From: Lepidostoma basale
Lineage: Eukaryota; Arthropoda; Insecta; Trichoptera; Lepidostomatidae
Direction of reading: 5' to 3'
NCBI GenBank assembly: GCA_022606425.2
Contig: JAHDVF020000521.1
Location: forward strand, 248,001 to 312,000
Length of the DNA: 64,000 bases
The position numbers and the translations under genes are program-made. The notes beneath the pieces are model-generated. The model saw only the letters and a list, made by a program, of their open reading frames with translations. It did not search any database and was not told the origin of the DNA. Of this stretch, positions 54,418 to 64,000 are shown in pieces (within the stretch, counting starts at the first letter, position 1; every line of letters begins with the position of its first letter).

Positions 54418-54685
54418 CTTTTTCTTCTTCGTCTTTTAATAGATCTGGCGATCTGTGGCACAGAAATTATGTCTCCTGGGATTATGAGGAGCAGCTGTCA
54501 TTCCATCTCTTATGTGGTCTTCCAGGTGGACGGTGTCCGGAGAGGATTTCGTAAGCGTCTGTATATGCGAGTCTGTCACCATCCACTATGGCTACATGGT
54601 CCCTCCAGTATCTTCTTCTGGATCTACTCCGCCGAACGATACCTTATATTTCTGTGTTATTGTGGCATCATATTATTTAATGCAC
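54418..54685 (-). mobile_element. Probable LINE 3' end with (GAA)n
   Basis: On minus it ends AAAAGACGAAGAAGAAAAAG. The coding-like block (CCACCTGGAAGACCACATAA) resembles the GRPPR..W segment of family C. Frames broken. Confidence 0.5.
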
Positions 54686-54837
54686 GCATTTATCGTTACA
54701 TAAAAAAAAATCCGAATTCATCCCACCCCTATCAAAGATCTTTGAAAACAGACGTACCTACAAAAGGCTACTCACTCTCGCGGCAATGTCGGTTTGACAG
54801 AAACTGGTAATATTTGTAATTTTTCGACATCGTAGAT

Positions 54838-55215
54838 TTAACGCTTACAACATATAACCAGGAAGCTGAGCCGGGTGCGCATTGCCGCAGTACCTCGGCG
54901 CGTCACTTCAGAACCATCCCACATGCTGTATGGATTCTGTAAAATCTCTCGGTGGCTCTTAGTCTCAGTAAAATAACTGCCGTGGTACAGGGTGGTCGCT
55001 GGTCGCGGTTCTCTCGCGCTACACTGAAACGGCGGGGAAAATTTCATCATATATATACCGGGAAAATTAGTTCTCAATTTAAAAAAAAGAACAAAATATA
55101 TTTTTTAAAGGCAGTGCAGTGATTGGTGAATAAGTGTTGCCCTGGGGTGAAATAGTGTCCGAACGGGGGCGCGAAACCTTGTCAAAGGTTAAAGGTTAAA
55201 TTTAAGGGTGAGTTT
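54838..55215 (+). other. GC-richer unique stretch, possible non-coding exon
   Basis: 55090-55210 ends in CTTGTCAAAGGTTAAAGGTT then AAATTTAAGGGTGAGTTTGG, an exon-like end with a GTGAGT donor on plus. Composition is above background and no repeat similarity was seen. A promoter/5' UTR of a plus-strand gene beyond the window is one reading; unproven. Confidence 0.2.
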
Positions 55216-55850
55216 GGATGACATTTACGTTACAGAACTATCGCGATTAAAAGTAGAAATTATTATCATTTTATTTCAAATATAATACCTAGTTTAACAT
55301 TTTATTTCATTCATTTTGGCGAAACGCGTGAATTTCGTGCGTTCACGTGGTCTAAAATCGATAAAACGTGCGAAATTTGCGTTTATAAGCGTAAATTTCG
55401 ACTAGAATAGCTTTCCCGATAACTCCTCCGCGTTTTTTCATTCATGAACCATAATATTTTTTTCGTTTAATCTAAAAAAGACCCCACAATTGTACGAATC
55501 CTCCTCGTATACGCTTAGGTACTTACTTGTATGAAGATATATTAAACGATAATAATATCATACATACATATACGAGTATATGGTATATTGTATACATTTA
55601 TAATACAAAACTGGTATTTGGTATATAGTATATGTATAATATATATCTATATAGAGGTATATAAGTTGAAATTAATAATTCTGTGAACCTTTTAAAAACA
55701 TTTCAGCTAGTTTAAAATTTAAGATTTTCGAATTAAAATACGTTGAATTGTAATTTCATAATAAAGACAGCCCTATGAGGTAATATGTTATATAGTTAAT
55801 AACGAAAATTACAAAGTGAGAATTTAAAAAATATATATTATTGTACCTCT
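55216..55850. other. AT-rich, no gene seen
   Basis: TATA-rich low-complexity sequence at 55560-55670. Nothing else. Confidence 0.4.
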
Positions 55851-55880
55851 TAGTTCCGACCGGTTTCGGCAGCCATTGTA
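55851..55880 (-). repeat. GAAAC hairpin module, truncated
   Basis: On minus: GCTGCCGAAACCGGTCGGAA. Only the 3' half of the hairpin remains. Confidence 0.5.
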
Positions 55881-55944
55881 TTTGTTTGAATTTTTGAATT
55901 AATATAAATAAATAAAAAATATTTACTAACATTAATTCGACACT

Positions 55945-56275
55945 ATATCATCATCATCAGCCTTCTGTCATCCACTGCTGAATGTAGGCCTCTCCCAAAG
56001 CACGCCACCGCCCCCTATCCATTGCCGCTCCCATCCATCCATGTCCAGCAATCCTCTTCAGATCGTCGGTCCAGCGGGCAGGGGAACGTCCTGCTATATA
56101 GGCTATATAGGGTCAGTATAAATTCGTCGGTTAGGCGGCCATGTTCAAAGTCGAAAAAATCTACGAGCGTTTGTACCAGGGTGTACGAATGTAGAGGAAG
56201 CGCGAGAGTTATGCCAAAATAGTGTGGCGGTCACCACTCCAATGAAACGGCGTGATGATTAGTCAATTAGCTATA
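55945..56275. mobile_element. LINE fragments
   Basis: 55945-56090 carries the CATCCACTGCTGAATGTAGG block of antisense LINE C-termini (minus orientation). 56125-56265 is a family E 3' end on plus (GAATGTAGAGGAAGCGCGAG, CGGCGTGATGATTAG). Confidence 0.55.
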
Positions 56276-56329
56276 TAAATCCGTTATTTTGTATTACAAT
56301 TTGAATAAAAAAAGATCTTTAAAAGTAAA

Positions 56330-56760
56330 CATAATCATACACAGATTTCCCCCACAAATGTAAGGAAATCTGTGTACATATTTACCACATGGTAGAGTGT
56401 CGAATAAAGATATAAGAAGTGAAGGCAGTGCGAATGAAAGTGTTATGAACAAAATAATTTTAAGAACATGAAAATGGTTTGAATGAATGAAGAAAAAATG
56501 GTAAACTAGAAATAGAGGAAAACGTGGCACAATCAATTAAATCAAATATTGAATTTCGACCACGTGAAGAGTCGGAGATATCGACGTGCGTGCATGACAC
56601 GAATGGCGCTCTATAAATCATTCAAATTATATTTTTATATGGATGTTGAGGACGTGAGAGAAGTATAGGAAAGAAAAGTGTGGCAGTCCATTATTTCTGC
56701 CTACCCCTATGGGGAAACAGCATGATTAGTTAGTTATATAGGCTATATAGGGTCAGTTAG
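56330..56760 (+). mobile_element. LINE 3' end, family E
   Basis: Plus-strand copy with the GTGAAGGCAGTGCGAATGAA and CCTACCCCTATGGGGAAACA blocks; frames broken. Confidence 0.65.
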
Positions 56761-56834
56761 TTAGTTATTGAAACAATATATGCTATATTATGGTATTTGA
56801 TATTTTCTATAATACACTATCATTACATCATGTT

Positions 56835-56965
56835 CTTCTTTTTGCCCTATCACACCTCCGTGGTGCATAGGGCCTCAAGGAACTTTCCCCACCCGACTCT
56901 ATTGCATGCCTGATGCCTAACATCATCCCAAGTGAGGCCTGCTGCTTTAATGCTTAACTATGCTA
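56835..56965 (-). mobile_element. LINE 3' end, family I
   Basis: On minus: GCAGGCCTCACTTGGGATGA and CCCTATGCACCACGGAGGTG, as at 36420-36500. Confidence 0.7.
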
Positions 56966-57044
56966 TAAGACATTGAAAAAAAATACTAACGGTTTTAAAA
57001 TCTTTTAATGAACTCAGTTTAAGAATTAAAAAAAGTTTGAAATA

Positions 57045-57125
57045 TTTTTGGTAGCGGAATTTGAACGTGAAATCCTTCACATTTCGGATTAATTGGTATA
57101 ACACGTTTAGCGGTGACTGTGCTAG
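57045..57125 (-). repeat. tRNA-like trace
   Basis: On minus: a weak A box (CCGCTAAACGTG) and GTTCAAATTCC as B box. Too diverged to name. Confidence 0.25.
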
Positions 57126-57464
57126 TTTATTGTTGCAACAATATTAGCGCCATGACCGACACACCAAAAATATAATTTAGTATAACATGTGTCAAAAATA
57201 AAAATTAAATCACTGCACAAAAAAAATTCTACTTCTTCTCGGCGCCACTGGTTCTTGTGCCTGGCCATCTATCCATTCTCCAGATCTTTCTAATTTTTAC
57301 CATCGTCTTCCACGCAGTTCGTCCATCTTTTCCTTAGTCTGCCTCTTGGTTTCTACTACTTCCTTATACTATAATAATAATAAATTAAATGATTTAAAGA
57401 GTTTTCACTAGAGAGATAAGTTACCTGTCAGTCTCATTCAACAACTATTTAGTGCGGTGGACAT

Positions 57465-57905
57465 TCTTCTTCTTCTTCTTCCTCAGCCTATTCCCGTTCA
57501 CTCCTGGACAAAGGCCTCCTCCATTTGCTTCCATGTCATTCTGTCCTGTGCAGACTGCATCCAGGTTATTCCGACGTGTCTGTTTAGATCATCCTTCCAT
57601 CGTAGTTGCGGTCACCCTGCACTTCTCTTCGCCGTCCACGGTCTCCAAGTCAGCAGTCTTCTTGTCTATTTTTCATCTGAGCTTCTGGCTACGTGACCCG
57701 CCCATTGCCATTTTAGAATCGCCACCCGGTGGATTATGTCAGTGACCTTTGTTTTTTCTCTCACCGTATCGTTTCTGACTCTGTCTCTTAGGCTTATTCC
57801 TAACATGGCTCTTTCCATGGCTCTTTGGATCACTCGCAGTTTCTCGGCACTTTTTTTGGACAATGTAACAGCGGACATTACAGTGGTGTTATTCCAAACT
57901 CTTGA
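57465..57905 (-). mobile_element. LINE C-terminal fragment
   Basis: Minus frame 57878-57666: SAVTLSKKSAEKLRVIQRAM, ERAMLGISLRDRVRNDTVRE, RVAILKWQWAGHVARSSDEK. It continues in broken frames to a (GAA)n end at 57466. Confidence 0.85.
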
Positions 57906-57949
57906 AATGGAGAATCAAAAAGTGCATATTCGTCATTTGATGCTTTGGA

Positions 57950-58040
57950 TCAGCCGCCGAAGGCCGGCTACTGCGAAGGCTCGATATCCAAAATTTGTGC
58001 GAGGACAGCGTTTTGGCAATAGCAATCTACGCATAACATA
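57950..58040 (-). mobile_element. LINE fragment, family B
   Basis: LPKRCPRTNFGYRAFAVAG, as in 28790-29246. Confidence 0.7.
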
Positions 58041-58084
58041 AGACTTGCTGATCGCAATGACCTTGATACACCTATGTGTTTTGT

Positions 58085-58330
58085 CCTCCAGATGGTTGTC
58101 CATTGAAAGGAGTAAGGGAGACTCCATGAAGGGAGTCTGGTGGTGTCCATTCTTTCAACATGACCATACCGGTCCCTCTTTCGCTGTCTACTCCATCTTC
58201 TAAAATCATCTTCCTCGCATATCTCTCTTATTCTGGTGTTCCTCACACGATCCCTTAGTGTCTTTCTGCTATCATCCCCAGCGTCTTCATCTCGGAAGTC
58301 ATCAGAACTTGTTTGGTCCTGAATAATGTA
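58085..58330 (-). mobile_element. LINE fragment, family C
   Basis: RNTRIREICEEDDFRRWSRQ then KRDRYGHVERMDTTRLPS, matching 2457-2620 on plus. Confidence 0.8.
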
Positions 58331-58334
58331 ATAG

Positions 58335-59135
58335 TCCGTATAATCCGTACTAAATATTGAATATTGATTGAAAAGTCTGTTAGTCCATTATCGAGTCAAA
58401 CAATTTATAAAACCCTAGCAAAGCGAGACATGTCACACCCCTAATATATAATTAAACTTCTAGAAAACGGACTTTTACATGAATATTAAATAATTGTAGG
58501 AAACATTTTTGTTAATTTTTTTCATATTTTTATACGAGTATTACAAATAACTTATTGTGATAACTTTATTATAATAATTTATCTTTCTTATCTATAATAA
58601 TGTGTACTATAATAGCAAATATTTTGGCAACATCGTGTATCCATAGAAGACAAATAATGAATGAATGGGCACGGCCGGTAGGAATGGATCGACACGTTTC
58701 TTTTGTATTCTTTTACCGCCTGATTTAGGGGTGGCTCCCCTTTCTATCTAACGTTCCAAATTTGAAATCTGGTTAGTCATCGCGTTGAAGGGAGGAAATG
58801 CGGGGGGTGAGTCACGTGGTGGGGAGAGATTTGACCTTATTCTAGGACGACATTTTTCATATTTTCCCAAAAAAACATTACTCATGAAAATGTTGAGTTA
58901 TGCAATAACTAATGAAATTCTATATTTCATGTATTGAAATATATGCTAAGCTTAAGGCTAAGATTTTCTATTATTTAATTCAATGCTCTCCTACGCACTT
59001 TACTTCCATTTTTTTCTGTAGGCCACTCTATCTGGATACAAAATCACAATTTAAAACATAATGCTCTCAAATAACTTTAATATCAATATTTAAATTCAGT
59101 AAATCTTATATGATTATTTTAATATTATGTCACCT
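58335..59135. other. No gene seen
   Basis: 58680-58860 is less AT-rich (GGGTGGCTCCCC, GGGGGGTGAGTCACGTGG) and without repeat matches; the rest is AT-rich. No coding frame. Confidence 0.35.
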
Positions 59136-59139
59136 GTCT

Positions 59140-59262
59140 GTCGATCCCAGCGAGCCTGGCGAAACCTGGTGAAATAATGGTAAAAGTGGAAGTATTATAG
59201 TTAACATCATTTCATTTAATAATTGTTTAAAATAAACTTCCATCAAGGAATTTCAGTATTGT
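59140..59262 (+). repeat. GAAAC hairpin module with 3' extension
   Basis: CTGTCGATCCCAGCGAGCCT, GGCGAAACCTGGTG, then AAATAAACTTCCATCAAGG. Same family as 20420-20540. Confidence 0.65.
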
Positions 59263-59605
59263 CAATAAAAACCGTTTAGATGGCTTCTTTTGGGCGGTCT
59301 ACATGTTAAATTATAATACCAATGCACGATTTTACTCGCAAAACCTTTAGATCATCCTTTGTTTTGACAGAATCACTATGATACTTCAACAATTAGAACT
59401 ATTTAATTTGGAACCCTGTTAATATATCAGAAGCTATTTAAATAATGTCACGAAAATATCGTAAATATTAAATTAATATTTAGTAGTTAATAATTAAATA
59501 AATTGATTTTAAAATCTAATATTTAAAACTTCACAAAAGAAACAAATAAAATTTAAACCTTTAATTTTCCAAGTATAGATAATTTAAAACCTGTATTATT
59601 GTAGT
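59263..59605. other. AT-rich, no gene seen
   Basis: Nothing recognised. Confidence 0.4.
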
Positions 59606-59830
59606 ACTAACTAACTAATTATCTAACCACCACGCCGTCTCCCCGAAAGGGTGGGAAGAAAGAATGGACCCCCAGTGTTCTTTCTCGATATACCTACTTC
59701 TGTCGTTTCCTCAGCATTCATACGTCGTGTCACGCACATCGATTTCTCCGACTCCTCGCGTGGCCGAAATTTAACATTTGATTGATTTGATCGTGACGCG
59801 TTTTCCTCGGTATTCCTCTATTTCTTGTTC
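59605..59830 (-). mobile_element. LINE 3' end, family E, interrupted by family B
   Basis: The usual family E end is at 59620-59660. The copy stops at 59830 where family B begins. Confidence 0.65.
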
Positions 59831-60248
59831 TGTATAACGGACTCTATACTCTGAACTCTGTATAACGGACAGCCTAAATTCAAGGAAATCCACACTTCGC
59901 TCGGCGAACTCCTCAGCAATAGAAAGATTAGTTGAGCCGAAGCGTTGCCCCAGTACAAATTTCGGGGATCGAGCGTTCGCGGTAGCCGGTCCATCAGCTT
60001 GGAACAATCTCCCTTCACACCTCAGATGCATAAATGATCCGACAGATTTCAGATCTAAATTGAAAACCCATCTTTTTCATATTTCATACCCAACATAAAC
60101 ATTTATACTTTGTTCTACTATACTTTTTAACCGATCGCTTTTTAAGCGGTCACATTTAGATTTTTAGATTTGAGACATGTCTTAGTGCGCCCTTGAGGTG
60201 ATTACATCACAAAAACGGCGCTTTAAATGTTAGCATATTATTATTTAT
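59830..60248 (+). mobile_element. LINE 3' end, family B, with (ATT)n tail
   Basis: Near-identical to 28860-29220: AACGGACAGCCTAAATTCAA.., then GTGATTACATCACAAAAACG and TTATTATTTATTATTAT. Confidence 0.85.
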
Positions 60249-60259
60249 TATTATCGTGA

Positions 60260-60525
60260 ACATATCGCACCTTCGGTAAGACAAGGGCATAATTGTTAAA
60301 AATTCTCAAAATGAGTTAAGTATGCCAATGTATTTTAAAAACATCCCTTTATCTGGAGGAACAAAGGCGCTCATTAAGTTCAGTCTCATTTTATCAGAGG
60401 GCGATATTGTATGATCAATATAGCCAGAATAACACGATATTAGTCTTCAAAAATCTTAAAATGTTGTCTAATGAAAAATTACAAAACGTGCATTGTGCCC
60501 TTGTCTTACTGAAGGTTCGATATGT
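60260..60525. mobile_element. MITE with 34-bp terminal inverted repeats
   Basis: ACATATCGCACCTTCGGTAA is mirrored at the right end by ACATATCGAACCTTCAGTAA (inverted). About 3 mismatches occur over the 34-bp repeat. 266 bp, non-coding. It lies just after the family B tail. Confidence 0.85.
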
Positions 60526-60539
60526 ACTTTCTTTCCTAT

Positions 60540-61410
60540 TATGTCTTCATTAATTATTTCCATGTATCCAAACCAACTTAATAACATAAAATATTGTAGC
60601 AACACTTGTAAAAATCTTCTCCTACATTAAAATTAAATCGATTTATTTAATAATATATGAAATAATTTAAGAATATTAATGGTTTGTTATTTCTAGTTCA
60701 AATATTTCTTACTTGCTATAATTTTTTCTAAGAAAATTAACTCTGTTATACCATACAAGCGTTCTCAGAATTGGTTAACATATTTCCTTGTCTGTCTTAT
60801 TTTTTGTCTATTATTTGAATTCGGTATCAAAACATTTCCAAGAACACATTAAAATCTGATGATCTGATTTTCCATTTATTATCATAACATACGCGTGTAA
60901 TCAAATGTCATATCTAACTGGGACCAGATTACACGAAAATTTCTACCCACAATCGAAATAATAAAAAAATTAAAAAAAATTATACATTTTTATTATTTGA
61001 ATTATACATATAAGTAATTGTAGTTCCATTCAGTTTTGGCAGTTTGCTGTTATCGTTCAAATTATGACATCACCTTCAGCCTCAGTTCTCTCAGCGTCCT
61101 CAGCTCTCTGAGATGGAGAAGTTAAGAACATTGGTTATTAACGTGGTCACATTCCCAACTAAACTAATAATAACTACTTTACAAAAAAAACTAATTGATT
61201 GTAGTTTACAGACATCAAGACCAAAGCTAAAAGTCTACAAAATACAGCCATCATACTCTACAATGCCAATCATAACTGGTCTTCCATTGCCTGACAAATA
61301 AATATGTAGAACTTTAGCATAAACACAAAATCCTCCCTTACCATTTTTTGGAGGAGTAGTTCGGGCCACACACCTAGCTCCAGCATAAAACAAACACCAT
61401 ATCACATATC
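60540..61410. other. No gene seen
   Basis: AT-rich; nothing recognised. Confidence 0.4.
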
Positions 61411-61414
61411 AAAT

Positions 61415-62300
61415 CAAATCAATTCAGTTTATTTTCTCAAAAGATATTACAAACAATATTATTGTTTAAGGCATCTATTGAGAACAGGTAAAACATAAAA
61501 AAATATATAATACCAGGAACGCATTTGATCGACATTAGGAGTACAAGATACTCTCCAAAGTCAAGAGTATTTGTCTTCTGAACGTACTTTCACGAATATG
61601 AAAGACGTCGATCTCCGAAGCGATCATGTTCAGCAGTTTGATTGCTCTCCTCACCGGCATCACTAGAGGCAGGTTGGTTCTGCATGCTGGGAGATAAAAC
61701 AGTCTGTGCTGACGTTGTCGAAGATAACCATCTGGAACATCAAGATAACGGAGTTCTCAAAGAATCCCCTGATAAGTCTGAAGAAATGGGTAAGTGTGCA
61801 CCCATCTCTTCTTATCTGCAAACTATTGGTCTCCAGCATGCCCAATAGGAATGCAGTGGGATAAAGTCACGGATGGCTACCAAACTCTCTCATGCAGAGA
61901 CATCTACGAAATCTTTTCTGAACCCTCTCTAACATGAGCGAGTATCTCGGCTCGCGGGGACTCCATATCACCGAACCACATTCGAGCCGGCTCCGGACCA
62001 ATGAGTTATACAAAATTCGCAAAACATAGGGATTCCTGAAAACTCTACCAGTTCGGAGAATAAATCTCAACGTTTTCAGTGCAACTTCACATATCCAACA
62101 ATGTTTGCAATATACGTAAGAGGAATAGCCATTAGAGCTGAACCTCTGTAAGTATGAAGATCTATGACAATCAAGTCCGGTTTTGTTTTCAAAAACTTTA
62201 CGTATCTCAAGGCCTTCCGAGACATACTTTTTTCTTGAAATCCTTTAGGTATTTTGCAAACTAACGATCCTTTTTCCCGTTGTCCAATGACAACCACCTG
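61415..62300 (-). mobile_element. LINE 3' region, family A, longest copy
   Basis: On minus: SLVRSRLECGSVIWSPREPR, YSLMLERVQKRFRRCLCMRE, then MGMLETNSLQIRRDGCTLTH, FFRLIRGFFENSV. ECGSV.WSP and RVQKRFRR are Jockey/CR1 reverse-transcriptase C-terminal motifs. The 3' UTR and AATCAAATCAAATCA tail (read on plus) end near 61415. Confidence 0.88.
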
Positions 62301-62771
62301 CTTGTTTAGAAAAGTCAGGGAATGGTGATAGAGTGGACAGCTACCGGCTCGGTATAGGCAAACCTGAATGATTTTTGAGCTATTTTAGGCATCTTAATTG
62401 TTATTATACATACAAAACCAATCAATAAAATCAGCATCAAGAATCGCTCTGTGGTTAGGAGCGCCATTGTCACATTGTTCTATGGTTTGCTGAAGTGTCA
62501 ACTGGGCCTACATAGAATGTAAATAAGAGTCTCCATCTGACATAACAGTCTGTCGCCTGACGTTTTATTTAGTAACCATTTGTATGCGCATCTTTATTTG
62601 ACGATAATCACCTGGTGGAACGAGTCTTAGAGATGGACATGCCTGACCGCCGATTTCATTAACAGCTCTTCGTTGAAAATAGCTGTTGATATATTTACGG
62701 TTCAATACTTGTACACGACCTGATCTCCTCTATTATTTAAGGATCGCGTAACGTCCATCTCAAATGAAGAC
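62301..62771. other. No gene seen
   Basis: Mixed composition, nothing recognised. Confidence 0.35.
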
Positions 62772-63015
62772 TACTGGGGAAAAACAAGGAATGTCAGTAG
62801 AAAGTTAATTTGAATAAATTGAGAATAAAGCTAATCAAAGTCTATATACTCGTATTTCTTAGCAATTAGCAATCGATTATCAGGCCATAGTCGATGACAC
62901 AGATGATTTTTGAATATGAAAATTTTACTGTGGATATTTGCTGTACAAATGCCGCTAGATGGCATTATTACATTTATTTTGAATTTTAATTGACATTCCT
63001 TGTTTTTCCCCTGTA
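62772..63015. mobile_element. Tc1/mariner-type MITE
   Basis: CTGGGGAAAAACAAGGAATG at 62774 is inverted at 63013 (CATTCCTTGTTTTTCCCCTG), one mismatch in 23, with TA on both sides. 240 bp. Confidence 0.9.
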
Positions 63016-63485
63016 GTCTTCAAATTAGCTTAATCTATCACAATTATTCACCAAATATTTAAAATATGTAATTACATGCTTCCATTCATTCAAATGCATT
63101 GTCAACTTGTATTTACAACGTATATCTCTACAAACTTATATTTGGTTGTAGTAGGATTCAGCAGCACCTTCGACACCTGCTGTTAAGATAACCACAAAAC
63201 TTGACCTAGTCTCCGAGGCCTTCCAATGTGGATTTTCATTCGTTAAACAATTAGAAATACAGACACATTTGTGTTCTGGATATAATATGTAAATTAAACA
63301 AAGTATAAAACAGATTGCATAAATTTATGATAAATATAAAGCAATGCTAATTATGTGAAAAATGTAATAAATACCCTTGATACATCATTTTCTCTGTTTG
63401 TAGATTAGCACGGCAATTACTTGAATCTTGGGTGTTACCGTTTCGCTCTGTAGATTTCGGATTAGATTTCTAAACTCTGATCATT
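63016..63485. other. AT-rich, no gene seen
   Basis: Nothing recognised. Confidence 0.4.
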
Positions 63486-63489
63486 GCAT

Positions 63490-63770
63490 CCTCTATTATT
63501 TAGCTACAGGGTTTTAGCTTCTTCTAAGAAACGTCTCCATTCTACCCTGTCTATTGCCGCCAACTCCTATTATTGGTTCCCCGGGGGCTAGACAGTCTAC
63601 CACACCATCTAACTATCACAGTCTCGACCTGCCGACAGTAATTGGGTCCAAACGACCTGTTAAACAACGCTCTTTTGGGGAGCTCCAAATCCCATGCGGT
63701 GCAAATGACCTAGCCAGTGTAATCTGTTATTTTTAATAAACTTGACTACGCTGGCGTCCTGGTACAGATC
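63490..63770 (-). mobile_element. Probable LINE remnant
   Basis: Minus orientation of a LINE C-terminal block also traced at 9415-9665; the TAATTGGGTCCAAACGACCT segment also occurs near 44570-44595, inverted. Confidence 0.45.
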
Positions 63771-64000
63771 GTTGTGCTCCTATAAATGTCACATATTTGC
63801 ATAAGTCTTTACAAACAAACAACAATATAACTCGTTACTGAAGATGTTTTGTACAGTTTCTTAAGAGTACCGGTTCATTCTTTGCTGTCCATCCCTAACG
63901 AGCCTGCGCAGACAAAACAAGTTGTGATGTTATTCGAGAGGATTCTGGTCGTCAGTTTAGTCCATTATTCCTAATATTTACATAACTGGTTCATTCCTAG

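Noticed and set aside
54838..55077. 79-codon minus-strand frame
   Set aside because: No start context, no recognised motif and no splice-linked partner; kept only as part of an uncharacterised block.

Overview
The window is nuclear DNA of an animal, most likely an insect. It is AT-rich and dense in repeats: mariner, hAT and pogo-like elements, and many fragments of non-LTR retrotransposons (LINEs). It holds one multi-exon gene that I can recognise. I cannot name the species or order from the sequence alone.

The gene is an attractin orthologue (ATRN/ATRNL1 in vertebrates, distracted in Drosophila). It lies on the minus strand from a start codon at 51210 to a stop ending at 21322. I could join 25 coding exons with GT-AG introns and consistent phase. 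They give 3,981 nt, or 1,326 residues. Domain order: signal peptide, EGF, CUB, two EGF, six Kelch repeats, a run of PSI modules, two laminin-type EGF modules, a conserved juxtamembrane region, one transmembrane helix, and a cytoplasmic tail with the attractin signature ending in Cys-Ile. The C-type lectin domain found in vertebrate attractin is not in this model. A short Gly/Ala/Ser/Thr-rich linker stands in its place.

Layout: 1-5,100 is LINE debris, including one clean nested insertion. 5,116-5,530 is a hAT-type MITE with an 8-bp target duplication. 6,092-7,675 is a decayed DNA transposon. 8,100-21,300 is repeats, foldback elements, a mariner relic and AT-rich sequence without genes. 21,322-51,210 is the attractin gene, with introns full of LINE, mariner, SINE and MITE insertions. 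51,211-64,000 is upstream flank with more repeats and no supported coding gene.

The structure least explained by ordinary annotation is a set of short hairpin motifs with a hammerhead-ribozyme-like core, CTGANGA - hairpin - GAAAC. In three places they occur as inverted pairs whose 5' ends face each other (2.8 kb, 10.3 kb, 16.7-17.1 kb). Related but more diverged modules (hairpin, then GAAAC-YGGTC) recur across the window. Intergenic and intronic repeat boundaries are approximate unless terminal repeats or target duplications are given.
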